A stretch of 64,000 nucleotides of DNA from Caldilineaceae bacterium (GTDB lineage: Bacteria > Chloroflexota > Anaerolineae > Caldilineales > Caldilineaceae). Shown here piece by piece: positions 51,967 to 61,461 of the stretch. The stretch lies in contig JAJEDJ010000035.1 of assembly GCA_022821545.1 (NCBI GenBank), positions 1 through 64,000 of the forward strand. Direction: 5' to 3'. Numbering within the stretch: position 1 is the first letter of the stretch; every line of letters starts with the position of its first letter. The notes below the pieces were generated by a model. It saw only the letters and a list, made by a program, of their open reading frames with translations, searched no databases and was not told the origin of the DNA. A program made the translations under genes and the position numbers.

Positions 51967-52914
51967 CTAAAGGTTCTCTATAGCAATCTCCAGAGCCCTA
52001 TCGAAATCCGACCTCGCCTCGTCAGTCCGTCCCAATACCGCTTTTGCCACTGCTCTATTTCTGTACGCCTCGATATCGTTGGGCCGCCGGAGGATCACCT
52101 GATCGTAGTCGGCAAGGGCCTCTTCATGCTCGCCGCGACGTTCCTTCGCATTCCCTCGATTGAAATAAGGCTCAGCGGATTCAGGCTGCAGCCGGACTGC
52201 CTCATCGTAGTCGATCACAGCCGCGCCGAGGCGTCCTAGCTTCGCCTGGGCCACACCCCGATTGTTGTACGCGGCCGCACAATCTGGCCGCAATCGGATC
52301 GCGCTGGCATAGTCGGCGACGGCTGCCTCGTACCGTCCCAGTTCAACGTGCAGTAGACCGCGACTGTTGAAGGCCTCGGAATTGCCGGGATTCAAACCGA
52401 TTGCCCTGTCGAATTCTGCGATCGCCTCTTGATTCCGACCGTGCGCGGCCATGACACTACCTCGAACAAGGGAGACTCTTTCATATTCGGGCTCGAGATG
52501 TAAAGCCTCGTTTAGATCGGCAGCAGCATCCTCATATTGGCCAATCTCGGACAGGAGCAGACCCCGATTCAAGAGCGCGAACACATTTCCCGGGTCAATC
52601 CTTATCGCCGATCCAAGATCGGCTAAGGCATCTTGGAACTGATGTAGGGCAGCCTTGGCGTTTGCGCGATTGACATAGGCGTCAGCCAGGTCAGGTCTCA
52701 GATGAATCGCCCGGTCGTAATCTGCAATCGCCTCTTCGAAATTACCCAGGTTGCTATTGACATTGCCCCGATTGTTATAAGCCTCGGCATAGTCGGGTCT
52801 CAGTCGAACGGCTTGCGAGTACGCGGCCAGCGCCTCCCTTGATTCGGACGTTCCTGCCTCTTCCAACCCGTTCGCCGGCAGGAAATACGCCCGGGCCTGT
52901 CGGCTGGTCATCAT
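51967..52914 (-). CDS. tetratricopeptide-repeat protein
   Basis: A 315-residue protein made almost wholly of TPR repeats of 34 residues, such as AVRLRPDYAEAYNNRGNVNS, AIHLRPDLADAYVNRANAKA and later AVRLQPESAEPYFNRGNAKE; about eight repeats are seen. No signal or membrane segment. It overlaps the preceding gene by 4 bp. A membrane-anchored N-terminal part encoded by that gene would make the usual single TPR protein of this type, so the pair may be one gene split by a frameshift. Binding partners unknown. Confidence 0.85.
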   Translation of the reverse strand: MMTSRQARAYFLPANGLEEAGTSESREALAAYSQAVRLRPDYAEAYNNRGNVNSNLGNFEEAIADYDRAIHLRPDLADAYVNRANAKAALHQFQDALADLGSAIRIDPGNVFALLNRGLLLSEIGQYEDAAADLNEALHLEPEYERVSLVRGSVMAAHGRNQEAIAEFDRAIGLNPGNSEAFNSRGLLHVELGRYEAAVADYASAIRLRPDCAAAYNNRGVAQAKLGRLGAAVIDYDEAVRLQPESAEPYFNRGNAKERRGEHEEALADYDQVILRRPNDIEAYRNRAVAKAVLGRTDEARSDFDRALEIAIENL

Positions 52915-53702
52915 CGGACGCTCCTGCTCAGACGTTCCGACAGGTCGCCAATCGACCGAAAGGCCAGGGCGGCCAGTTCATCATTGCTCCCTTCGGCAAC
53001 ACTGGCGATGTGCTTCCATCTCTCTATCGATTCGTTAAGTCGTCCTTCTTCTTCCAGCTGACGGGCCTCCGCGATGGCTGATGCTCCGGCTCTACCGGGT
53101 ACACGACTGATTTCCTCCCCGATCTGAGTGCGCGCAAACGCCGGTTTTGTGCCGTCCATTCCTCGCAGCGGCTCGTCCGCTTCCCCCCCATATCCCCGAA
53201 TCTCTTCCGCAAGCTTGCCTGCTTCTTCTACATGCACGCGCGCTTGCTCGACACTGCGGCGTACCTCCTCCTCAACGTTCCGCAACCGCCTGAAGCCTAA
53301 ATACCCGGCAAACCCCAGGATCAGCACCAGCAACGCGAGTAACAGAGCGATGCCGGACAGCCACCATCCAATTGAATCCGCCCGATCGTCCAGAATCTCG
53401 CGCCTGAGTTCGTTGAAACGCCTCTGTATCTCCACCTCTACGGCGGCATCGATGACTGAACTGTCCTCAGAAGTGCCGCTTTCCTGGTCCGTGGACTCTT
53501 GCGCCAGCAACAGTGATGGGGCCGTCACGACGGATGCTGCCGAAACTGCCAGCGCCAACACTGCCAGCGCCACCACAACCATGACTTTCCATTTCAATTC
53601 CGTAATGGCCCGTTCCTCCCCTTTCACCACGACGTAAAATCCGGATCTGCCTCGGTAGCCCTTGCCCCCGGCGAGACTTCCAGCCAGCCCCACTTCAGTC
53701 AA
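52911..53702 (-). CDS. membrane protein with coiled coil, partner of the TPR protein
   Basis: Up to 263 residues. A likely signal or membrane helix (VMVVVALAVLALAVSAASV) is followed by an acidic stretch, a second membrane helix (WLSGIALLLALLVLILGF) and a coiled coil (RNVEEEVRRSVEQARVHVEE). The end (LEEEGRLNESIERWKHIA) looks like the first TPR helix. The start is uncertain: the longest frame uses TTG at 53702, and nearer starts have poor ribosome sites. It overlaps its neighbours by 4 bp on each side. Confidence 0.65.
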   Translation of the reverse strand: MTEVGLAGSLAGGKGYRGRSGFYVVVKGEERAITELKWKVMVVVALAVLALAVSAASVVTAPSLLLAQESTDQESGTSEDSSVIDAAVEVEIQRRFNELRREILDDRADSIGWWLSGIALLLALLVLILGFAGYLGFRRLRNVEEEVRRSVEQARVHVEEAGKLAEEIRGYGGEADEPLRGMDGTKPAFARTQIGEEISRVPGRAGASAIAEARQLEEEGRLNESIERWKHIASVAEGSNDELAALAFRSIGDLSERLSRSVR

Positions 53703-55288
53703 TCCGCCGAGCTACCTTCTCCCGGAGGAGAAAGTATGCTGCGCGCAACTGTCTGCAAAAGAAGTGGATGTCTGTGAAGCGGCACGCGGCGTAAGCTCTC
53801 GGCAACGTAGACCGCATGGCGTGCGAAACTCTGGTCGCCCGCATAGTGCAGCCATGCAGCCTGGGCCAGCAGCGCCTGCCGCAGCTGTTCTATCAGTTCC
53901 TGCGGAACCTTCTCCGAAACAACCGCAGCAGCCAACTTGCCCAGCTCTTCTAGCGGTAAACCGGCCAGGCTGTTCGGGCCTGCCCTTTCCACCCCGCGGC
54001 GCGAAAATGGCCGCCGGTCCGCTTCCGTGTCGACGCCCGTCTCGCCTACCGGCAGAAGCCAACCGGACATAGCCGCATGTTCCAGCAATGCAGCAGTGAC
54101 CTTCGACAGCTCCTCTTTTTCCTCGTCCCATAGCTCCGGCCCGGACGCCAGTAACGACGAGAGTTCGTCGGAAATCGGGTCGGCCTGACACTCAAAGAGG
54201 AGCGGACAGAAAAGCGTGAAGTCATCCGGCAAGGCGCGCTCCGACCCGGCCCGCCAGTGGCTCTCCAGTCCCGTTTTCAGGAAATGTCGTGCATAGTTGT
54301 ACGGAATGGTGACGAAAACAGTGCTTTCTCCTGGCGCCGTGGAGATTGAAAGCAGTTCGCCTACCTGCCGCTTGGATGGAAGATGCCGCTGGTCAACGTT
54401 CTCGTTTCCAAAAGCCCCCAGGACACCTGCCACCGGATTGATGCGCAGACCGACCAGCGCACCCTCAGCTTCGTTCCCACGCCCCAGAAACCACAGGTGC
54501 TGCGTGCCCTGCAAGTCGCTGGGCGATATAAGCGCCCACCAGTCGTCTGCGCTCCGGGCTTTCCAATGAACGCCGGCAAGCCGCAATTTACGCAGGTTTC
54601 TGGCTGCCGCCTGTGCAAGTTCCGGTCGTAAGGTGGATTGAAGCGTATGCAGCTGTGATGCGCTCTGCGCTCCAACCGCCGCCCCGCGCAGCGCGCTCAA
54701 TCGGTCCACGGCGGCTTCCCCGACGCCTGGCCTGGAATCGTATGCAATCAGTCGCAGTAACTCCGGCTGGTCTTCCTCAGCCAGTTGGCCGATTAGATCG
54801 ATCACCAGGTGGGCGACGTCCGAATTCTCCTGGCGCATCTGTCGCACATACTCCATCAAGACGTGCGGGTTGGAACGCGCCTCCTCCACCGCCTCTTGCA
54901 GGCTCTGAAAAACGATGAAGTTAGGGTCTTTCAAGTCGCCCATCAGGCCCGCCGAAACCTCAACCTGAAGGAACTTCTCCAGGATCATGGCGGCGTTCAA
55001 TCGAGTCTGCGTCGGATTGTCGCGCCGACCGGCCTCCGTGCGCAGCATCGCAGCGGTCTCAGGTCCCGCCAGCGCTGCTGACAGCCGGCCCAATCCCCCC
55101 CGCATCTGGCTGCTGCCCGTGCCCAAATGTCTGCGAATCGCCGGGAGAACCAGCTCAGGCGCGTGCTCGCTCGCAATTCGCTGCACTTCCCTCGTCAGAT
55201 CCGCCTCAGAGGCAGTTTCGGCCAGTCTCGCGACCGCCTCTTCCACGAGCCGTCTTTCCCGAAGCGAATGAATGATCCTGTTACTCAT
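53699..55288 (-). CDS. large helical-repeat protein of unknown function
   Basis: A 529-residue soluble protein. The first 230 residues are regular amphipathic helices (LVEEAVARLAETASEADLTR, HVLMEYVRQMRQENSDVAHL, LLRLIAYDSRPGVGEAAVDR), HEAT-repeat-like. The middle (about 245-370) looks beta-rich (WKARSADDWWALISPSDLQG, STVFVTIPYNYARHF), and the end is helical again. I do not recognise a family. It is first in a three-gene run with overlapping stops and starts, ahead of the coiled-coil and TPR genes, which suggests a shared function. Divergent from dnaX. Confidence 0.7.
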   Translation of the reverse strand: MSNRIIHSLRERRLVEEAVARLAETASEADLTREVQRIASEHAPELVLPAIRRHLGTGSSQMRGGLGRLSAALAGPETAAMLRTEAGRRDNPTQTRLNAAMILEKFLQVEVSAGLMGDLKDPNFIVFQSLQEAVEEARSNPHVLMEYVRQMRQENSDVAHLVIDLIGQLAEEDQPELLRLIAYDSRPGVGEAAVDRLSALRGAAVGAQSASQLHTLQSTLRPELAQAAARNLRKLRLAGVHWKARSADDWWALISPSDLQGTQHLWFLGRGNEAEGALVGLRINPVAGVLGAFGNENVDQRHLPSKRQVGELLSISTAPGESTVFVTIPYNYARHFLKTGLESHWRAGSERALPDDFTLFCPLLFECQADPISDELSSLLASGPELWDEEKEELSKVTAALLEHAAMSGWLLPVGETGVDTEADRRPFSRRGVERAGPNSLAGLPLEELGKLAAAVVSEKVPQELIEQLRQALLAQAAWLHYAGDQSFARHAVYVAESLRRVPLHRHPLLLQTVARSILSPPGEGSSAD

Positions 55289-55428
55289 ACGACAAGTATA
55301 CCACGAGGAAAAACTCCCGAACGTTTGCTACAGGTCTTGCCCGGTGGTAGACTGATTTGGGATGTCCTGATGGGTCGTTCATGGGCGGGAAACGATGCTG
55401 GTTTCTTCGTCCAATAGGAGTGAAGCAG

Positions 55429-57075
55429 ATGGCACAGGCGCTGTACCGCAAGTGGCGCAGCCAGACTTTCGACGAGGTGGTAGGCCAGGAACACGTGACG
55501 ACCACCCTGCTCAACGCGCTGCGCGAGGAGCGGGTGGCCCACGCATATCTGTTCGCAGGACCCCGCGGCACCGGCAAAACCTCTACCGCTAGAATCCTGG
55601 CCAAAGCATTGAACTGTACGGAAGAGACGAACCGGCCTTGCAACCGCTGCAGCCATTGTACCGCAATCAATGAAGGCCGCATGTTGGACCTGATCGAAAT
55701 CGACGCGGCCAGCAACAACAGTGTCGACGACGTTCGAGAATTGAGAGAGAAAGTCGGCTTTCAGCCTAGCGAGTCCCGTTACAAAGTCTACATCATCGAC
55801 GAAGTGCATATGCTCAGCACCAGCGCCTTCAACGCACTGCTGAAGACCTTGGAGGAGCCTCCCCCTTACGCCCGTTTCGTGCTGGCCACGACCGAACCCC
55901 ACCGCATTCCCGCAACCGTTCTCAGCCGCTGTCAGCGCTTTGATTTTCGCCGCATCCCCGTTGCCGAGATCGCAGCCCACCTGACACACATCGCCGGCGA
56001 AGAGGGTTTCCAGGTTGAAGAGCCGGCAATCTTCGCCATTGCCCGCAGCGCGCAGGGCTGTATGAGGGACGCCGTCAGCCTGCTCGATCAGATGACCAGT
56101 TACGGGGCGGCCGCGTCGCCGGATGACAGCCGGGCAATCTCCCTGGAGCAGGTGCAACAGGTGTTGGGCAGCGTCGCCGGCGAGACTGTAGCCGCATTTG
56201 TGGACGCATTGGCATCCAAAAACGTATCCACCGGCCTGGAGCTGATCCACGGCCTTCTCCTTCAGGGAGGAAGCCTCAATGAATTCGCAGCCCAGGTGAT
56301 CGAGCATCTGCGGGGCGTGATGCTCGTGCAGATGGCAGGCGATAGCGCGTTGCTCGAAGACACCGCTCCGGATACCGTCCGGACAATAAAAGAGCAGGCC
56401 AAAGACATTGAGAATGCAGACACGCTCCTGGCTATCAAACGATTCAGTCAAGCCATGACTGAGTTGAAAGGCGGCTTCCAGCCTCAGCTTCCTCTCGAAC
56501 TGGCGCTGGTCGAGCTCATCGAAGGCGTTAAGCAACAGGCGCCCGCGCCAGCGCCGGCGCAAGTGAAGACTCAACCGGCATCCCCCGCGTCGCCCCCGCC
56601 AGCCAGGACTGCCGCACAGCCTGCCGCCCGCTCCGTCAAGAGTCCCGTCCCCGAACAAACGCCTGTCGCATCTCTCGACGCCGAGGCCATGCAGCGGCTG
56701 AGAGACCGGTGGGGCGAATTCATGAACGCCGTACGCGACCGCTGCGGGCACAAACAACAAGCCTCTCTCCGCTCCATTCGGGATCTTGCAATCGGCGGGG
56801 ATGCTGTGGCAATCGCCTTTGGAAATAATGCGTTTTCCCAGAAGATGATCTCCGAAGCCAAGACCAGAGACACCATCTCCGGCATTCTGGCAGAGATACT
56901 GGGCCAGCAAATAAGACTCATCTGCCAGAGCGGCGAAAAGGCCACTATCCCTTCCACGACAGGGCAGGCTGTCGAAGAACCGCAGGTCGGAGGGCCCGAT
57001 CCCCTCCTGGAGTACGCTGTATCGGAATTGGGTGCCAAGGTCAACGACGGCCGCCGGGAAGCGGACCGACGTTAA
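55429..57075 (+). CDS. dnaX: DNA polymerase III subunits gamma/tau
   Basis: About 548 residues. The clamp-loader ATPase has Walker A GPRGTGKTS (44-52), four zinc cysteines at 63, 71, 74 and 77 (CNRCSHC), Walker B VYIIDEVHML and the SRC motif in VLSRCQRFDF. A Pro/Ala-rich linker (about 380-430) leads to a C-terminal domain III/V-like part. The ATG at 55429 has AGGAG upstream. It heads the conserved dnaX-ybaB-recR run. Confidence 0.96.
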   Translation: MAQALYRKWRSQTFDEVVGQEHVTTTLLNALREERVAHAYLFAGPRGTGKTSTARILAKALNCTEETNRPCNRCSHCTAINEGRMLDLIEIDAASNNSVDDVRELREKVGFQPSESRYKVYIIDEVHMLSTSAFNALLKTLEEPPPYARFVLATTEPHRIPATVLSRCQRFDFRRIPVAEIAAHLTHIAGEEGFQVEEPAIFAIARSAQGCMRDAVSLLDQMTSYGAAASPDDSRAISLEQVQQVLGSVAGETVAAFVDALASKNVSTGLELIHGLLLQGGSLNEFAAQVIEHLRGVMLVQMAGDSALLEDTAPDTVRTIKEQAKDIENADTLLAIKRFSQAMTELKGGFQPQLPLELALVELIEGVKQQAPAPAPAQVKTQPASPASPPPARTAAQPAARSVKSPVPEQTPVASLDAEAMQRLRDRWGEFMNAVRDRCGHKQQASLRSIRDLAIGGDAVAIAFGNNAFSQKMISEAKTRDTISGILAEILGQQIRLICQSGEKATIPSTTGQAVEEPQVGGPDPLLEYAVSELGAKVNDGRREADRR

Positions 57076-57111
57076 ACCAGCAATTATCAATCTGCACCGG
57101 GAGTGAAACTG

Positions 57112-57519
57112 ATGGCGAAGAAGAAGAGAAATCGCAGAACCAGGAGCGGCAATAATCCGTTCGGAGGCGGCGCCCCCGGCATGCCTTCCGGCGGTTCAGT
57201 TGCCGGCGGCATGGGCGGCGATCTTGCCGCGCGTATGCGCAAGATGCAGGGTGACATGGAAAAGGCGCAGGAAGAACTGGCCGAAGAGACAGTAACCGGC
57301 AGCGCCGGCGGCGGCATGGTCGAAGTGGATATGGACGGCCATCAGGCGGTCCAGGCGTTGAGAATCAAGCCGGAGGTTGTCGACCCGGACGACGTTGAGA
57401 TGCTGGAAGACCTGCTACTGGCGGCGATAGGCGACGCCTCAGAGAAGGTCAAGTCCCTCACAGAAGAGCGCATGGGTGGATTCGCCGACGGCCTGAACAT
57501 CCCCGGCCTTGGCTTCTAA
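57112..57519 (+). CDS. YbaB/EbfC-family nucleoid-associated protein
   Basis: About 135 residues. A basic start ([11 protein letters not shown]) and Gly-rich linker lead to a YbaB core: [57 protein letters not shown] and GLNIPGLGF. The family binds DNA as a dimer and is nearly always between dnaX and recR. The ATG at 57112 is preferred over GTG at 57103 for ribosome-site spacing (GGGAG). Confidence 0.94.
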   Translation: MAKKKRNRRTRSGNNPFGGGAPGMPSGGSVAGGMGGDLAARMRKMQGDMEKAQEELAEETVTGSAGGGMVEVDMDGHQAVQALRIKPEVVDPDDVEMLEDLLLAAIGDASEKVKSLTEERMGGFADGLNIPGLGF

Positions 57520-57545
57520 TCCGGGACGCGCATCAGGATCACGCT

Positions 57546-58172
57546 ATGGCCCCGCTGGCACAACCTGTCTCCAACCTGATCGACGCATTCAGCCGCCTGC
57601 CGGGCATTGGGCCAAAGTCGGCCTCCCGGCTTGCCTATTTCCTGTTGCGCAGCGACGAAGAAATCGCGCTCTCGCTTGCCGCCGCACTACGGGATCTGAA
57701 GGCCGAGACATTGTTCTGCGGCCTCTGCCATAACATCGCCGACAAAGACCCCTGCCCAATCTGCGACAACGAACAGCGCGACCGGTCGATCATCTGTGTG
57801 GTCGAAGAACCGCTCGACGTCCAGGCCATAGAGCGCACCGGATCCTTTCAGGGTCTCTATCATGTACTGCACGGCGCAATCTCGCCGGTTGAAGGCGTCG
57901 GGCCTGACGACTTGAAACTTCGGGAGCTGCTTAACCGGTTGCAGCCAGGCCATCCCGAAGAACAAGCGAATGACGGTGAAACGAAAGAGCTGCTATTGGC
58001 GACCAATCCGAACCTTGAAGGTGAAGCCACCGCAATGTATATTGCCAGGCTCATCAAGCCCCTGGGCGTGCGCGTCACCCGCCTGGCGCGCGGTCTGCCA
58101 ACCGGCGGCGATCTCGAATACGCCGACGAAATGACCCTGAGCAACGCCCTGGCGGGTCGGCTGGAAATGTAA
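57546..58172 (+). CDS. recR: recombination mediator RecR
   Basis: A 208-residue protein. Helix-hairpin-helix ([15 protein letters not shown]), zinc finger with Cys58, Cys61, Cys70 and Cys73 ([17 protein letters not shown]), then a Toprim domain ([14 protein letters not shown]) and a C-terminal [20 protein letters not shown]. RecR works with RecF and RecO to load RecA. Third gene of the dnaX operon. Confidence 0.97.
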   Translation: MAPLAQPVSNLIDAFSRLPGIGPKSASRLAYFLLRSDEEIALSLAAALRDLKAETLFCGLCHNIADKDPCPICDNEQRDRSIICVVEEPLDVQAIERTGSFQGLYHVLHGAISPVEGVGPDDLKLRELLNRLQPGHPEEQANDGETKELLLATNPNLEGEATAMYIARLIKPLGVRVTRLARGLPTGGDLEYADEMTLSNALAGRLEM

Positions 58173-58212
58173 ACCGGCCAGGATTCGCCGCAACCCAATT
58201 TCCCGTATCGAG

Positions 58213-59949
58213 ATGGATGAACTGAGCGGCAAGCCGCAAGCCGGCGGCTCGCAGACGCACGTCAACTCCAACAAACTGAAGACGCTGAAACAGGCCTGGC
58301 AAAAGAACTCTCTTGGGCCGGTGGTGAGGCGCTTTCCAGAACGCAAGGAACAGTTCACGACCAGCAGCCCCTCCATTGTCATCCAACCTCTCTACACGCC
58401 CTCTGACGAGGCTTCGCATGATGGAACCGCCGAAGAATATCTGCGAAAACTCGGATTCCCCGGTGAATACCCCTTCACCCGCGGCGTACAGCCCAATATG
58501 TATCGCGGCCGCCTCTGGACCATGCGCCAATATGCGGGCTTCGGCTCGGCGGCAGAGAGCAACCGCCGTTACCATTACCTGATCGAACAGGGGCAGACGG
58601 GCCTTTCAGTCGCCTTCGATCTCCCCACCCAGATCGGCTATGACGCTGACCACGATCTTGCCCGGGGCGAGGTGGGAAAGGTCGGCGTCTCCATCAGCAG
58701 CCTGGAGAATATGCGCAGGCTCCTCCGTGACATTCCCCTGGACAAAGTCAGCGTCAGTATGACGATCAACGCGCCGGCCGCGATCCTGCTGGCCATGGTC
58801 GTCGCCGTCGCCAAGGAGCAGGGCGTGCCGCCGGCGAAACTCCGGGGCACCGTGCAGAATGACATTCTCAAAGAGTATATCGCGCGCGGCACCTACATTT
58901 TCCCGCCTGCGCCCTCGATGCGACTTATGACCGACCTGTTTCTCTATTGCGCCCAGCGCCTGCCCAGATGGAACACGATATCGGTCAGCGGCTATCACAT
59001 TCGCGAAGCCGGCAGCAGCGCTGTCCAGGAGGTGGCTTTCACGCTCGCCAACGCCGTCGAATACGTGCAACAGGCGATTGACGTCGGGCTTGACGCGGAC
59101 CTTTTTGCCTCTCAGATAAGCTTTTTCTTCAATGCCCACAATGATTTCCTGGAAGAAGTGGCGAAGTTCCGCGCCGCCCGCCGCCTGTGGGCAAAGCTGA
59201 TGCGCGAGCGCTTCAAAGCGGACGACCCAAAGAGCTGGCGGCTTCGTTTTCACACCCAGACCGGCGGCAGTACCCTTACCACCCAACAGCCGGACAACAA
59301 CATAGTTCGCGTTACGGTTCAGGCCCTGGCAGCCATTCTGGGCGGCACTCAAAGCCTGCACACCAATTCCAAGGACGAGGCGCTGGCGTTGCCTACCGAA
59401 AGGGCCGTCGAGATCGCGCTGCGCACGCAACAGATTCTTGCCGGTGAAAGCGGCGTGGGCGATGTCGTAGACCCGCTTGGAGGCAGCTACTACATTGAAT
59501 GGCTGACCGACGAAATCGAACGCCAGGCTGGCGCCTACCTCGAACGCATTGACGAATTGGGCGGGGCCATGCAGGCGGTGGCAGACGGTTTCATTCAACG
59601 CGAAATTCAGGAGTCGGCATACACCTCCCTGCGCGCCGTCGAGAGCGGCGCGCAGACCGTTGTCGGCGTCAACCGTTACCAGGGCGGAACGGCGCTCCCC
59701 GAAGAGACCTTGCGCGTCGACGAGGTCGTGCAAAATGAACAGATCGCCGCGCTGACGGCCCTGCGCGCCGGCCGCGACCAGACCAAGGTGTCCGCCATTC
59801 TTCAGCGCATTGAGAACGCCGCGCGCAAGGCCGGCGATCCGCTCATGCCGCTCTTCGTCGAGGCCGTCGAAAGCGATGTCACCATCGGCGAAATCTGCGA
59901 CGCGCTCAGGGCTGCATTCGGCGAATACCAGCCGTCAAGCTGGGTCTGA
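58213..59949 (+). CDS. methylmalonyl-CoA mutase, catalytic (large) subunit without B12 domain
   Basis: A 578-residue TIM-barrel subunit. Seen are [20 protein letters not shown] with [33 protein letters not shown], and [20 protein letters not shown]. The protein stops after the barrel (EYQPSSWV) and lacks the 130-residue B12-binding domain. No separate B12 subunit gene is seen next to it; archaea and Chloroflexota often encode it separately (family knowledge). The epimerase gene follows by 58 bp, so it converts methylmalonyl-CoA to succinyl-CoA, as in propionate use. Confidence 0.93.
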   Translation: MDELSGKPQAGGSQTHVNSNKLKTLKQAWQKNSLGPVVRRFPERKEQFTTSSPSIVIQPLYTPSDEASHDGTAEEYLRKLGFPGEYPFTRGVQPNMYRGRLWTMRQYAGFGSAAESNRRYHYLIEQGQTGLSVAFDLPTQIGYDADHDLARGEVGKVGVSISSLENMRRLLRDIPLDKVSVSMTINAPAAILLAMVVAVAKEQGVPPAKLRGTVQNDILKEYIARGTYIFPPAPSMRLMTDLFLYCAQRLPRWNTISVSGYHIREAGSSAVQEVAFTLANAVEYVQQAIDVGLDADLFASQISFFFNAHNDFLEEVAKFRAARRLWAKLMRERFKADDPKSWRLRFHTQTGGSTLTTQQPDNNIVRVTVQALAAILGGTQSLHTNSKDEALALPTERAVEIALRTQQILAGESGVGDVVDPLGGSYYIEWLTDEIERQAGAYLERIDELGGAMQAVADGFIQREIQESAYTSLRAVESGAQTVVGVNRYQGGTALPEETLRVDEVVQNEQIAALTALRAGRDQTKVSAILQRIENAARKAGDPLMPLFVEAVESDVTIGEICDALRAAFGEYQPSSWV

Positions 59950-60007
59950 TGCAGAAGCAACCACAGGGTCCGGCCTTTCTGCAACAGATTCAAGGTGAGG
60001 AGTAAAG

Positions 60008-60451
60008 GTGGATTCTTCAGAGACACTGCAACTGACCGACGCCCGGATCGACCACATCGGCATCGTCGTGCAGGACCTCGACGAAGCCCTCTCCACCTAC
60101 TGCGGCATCCTGGGCTTTCGTCTTCTGGAGCGACTTGAGGCGCCCGACCATGGCGTCGAGATCGCGTTTCTTGACGCCGGCAACAGCACGATTGAGCTTC
60201 TGTCTCCCACGGATAGAGAGAGCGGTACGGCCCGCTTTCTGGCACGCCGGGGCGAAGGCAGCCACCACGTCTGCTTCGCCGTGCCCGACATAACGCGCGC
60301 CTTGGAAGAGCTGCGCGATCGCGGCGTCCGCCTTATCGATGAAACCCCTCGACGGGGTGTCCACGGACTTGTCGCATTTGCCCACCCCCAAGCCGCGCAC
60401 GGCGTGATGATCGAACTGCTGCAAAAGGACCCGGCGCAACGGCTCGAATGA
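60008..60451 (+). CDS. mce: methylmalonyl-CoA epimerase
   Basis: A 147-residue VOC-fold enzyme. Seen are RIDHIGIVVQDLDEALSTY at the start, with His as a metal ligand, and GSHHVCFAVPDI and GVRLIDETPRRGVHG in the second half, then HPQAAHGVMIELLQ. It interconverts the R and S forms of methylmalonyl-CoA for the mutase. GTG start with GAGGAG upstream. It overlaps the TPR gene by 4 bp. Confidence 0.93.
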   Translation: MDSSETLQLTDARIDHIGIVVQDLDEALSTYCGILGFRLLERLEAPDHGVEIAFLDAGNSTIELLSPTDRESGTARFLARRGEGSHHVCFAVPDITRALEELRDRGVRLIDETPRRGVHGLVAFAHPQAAHGVMIELLQKDPAQRLE

Positions 60452-61257
60452 CTCCACCCCGATTCGGCCAACCCCCCACAGTTGGCACGCAACTCTCACA
60501 CTGGAACGACCTCATCGACGGCCACTTGGCGGCCAGCCGGCCCGAAGAGGCCATCCCATTGATTCGCGTTATCCTCAAACGCCTTCCCCGCCACCTGCCC
60601 ACCTATTTCCGATTTCTCCAGGCCATCTGGCTCTTACGCCGCTGGCAAGAAGGCAGGGACTGGGCGCTGCGCCTGCTTGGGGCCGACCCCGGCAGCGAAC
60701 TGGCCTGGGCAGTGCTGGCCAGGGACGCCGAAGCCGGCGGCAACTTGACAAGGGCACAGCGGTACTGGACTCTGGCGCTCGAAAACGCGCCCTACAACCG
60801 CCCAATCCGTCAGGGGCTGTCGCGCACGCTTTTGCGCCAAAAGCGCCCTCTAATGCTAACGCGACCTGCCCTGGCGACCTTGTATCGGATGGGCAGACGC
60901 TGGGACAGGGCCATTCGCGTCTACACAAAGCTGACCGAGGAGCAGCCAGGCCGGCTCGACTACCAGAGCAGTCTTCTCGAAGCCGTCTGGCACGATGGCA
61001 GGACCGAGGAGGCCCTTCACCTGGCCCGTCTCCTGGTCTCGCTCAATCCCAACCTGCTTCTCGGCTGGATCGTCTCTGCCCGAATCGGAGATGAAGACGA
61101 CAAAGCGCTGGCCAGGGCGCCGCTTGAAGCCATGGACCCTGATGGCGAGTACGGCGCCAATCGCTTTGCCGACAAGAATTCCTTCGCCTTCCCAACCGAC
61201 ATCTCCGTCTCGCCCGAAGAAGCGGCCCTGCTGAAGGCCGCCCGATCCTCCTACTGA
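60448..61257 (+). CDS. TPR-like helical protein coupled to the epimerase gene
   Basis: A 269-residue protein of paired helices without a signal: EAIPLIRVILKRLPRHLPTY, LLRRWQEGRDWALRLLGADP, AVLARDAEAGGNLTRAQRYW, MGRRWDRAIRVYTKLTEEQP. These are degenerate TPR units. The start overlaps the epimerase stop (ATGA). Similar proteins often follow in Chloroflexota operons, but the role is not known. Confidence 0.7.
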   Translation: MTPPRFGQPPTVGTQLSHWNDLIDGHLAASRPEEAIPLIRVILKRLPRHLPTYFRFLQAIWLLRRWQEGRDWALRLLGADPGSELAWAVLARDAEAGGNLTRAQRYWTLALENAPYNRPIRQGLSRTLLRQKRPLMLTRPALATLYRMGRRWDRAIRVYTKLTEEQPGRLDYQSSLLEAVWHDGRTEEALHLARLLVSLNPNLLLGWIVSARIGDEDDKALARAPLEAMDPDGEYGANRFADKNSFAFPTDISVSPEEAALLKAARSSY

Positions 61258-61461
61258 CCACCTGTGGGACAGACCCGGATGCTGCCGCCCTCCAGCTATC
61301 GCCGCATTGTCAGTTTTTTTGTCGATCTGTCTGGTCTGCGGTAGGCTGCTGCACAGGCGGTACGGCCGGGACCGTCACTGTCGACCAGGCCGGGAGCGAG
61401 CGCGAAACCATCCTGGCGTGACCTTTACTCCGGCTTTCCCGGCGCAGCAAAGGAGTGATCA

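Noticed and set aside
55429..57075. Programmed frameshift site in dnaX that would make a separate gamma form
   Set aside because: No slippery A-run followed by a suitable structure was noticed; only the full-length product is supported.
55285..57090. Long minus-strand reading frame opposite dnaX
   Set aside because: Antisense shadow; dnaX on the plus strand is certain.
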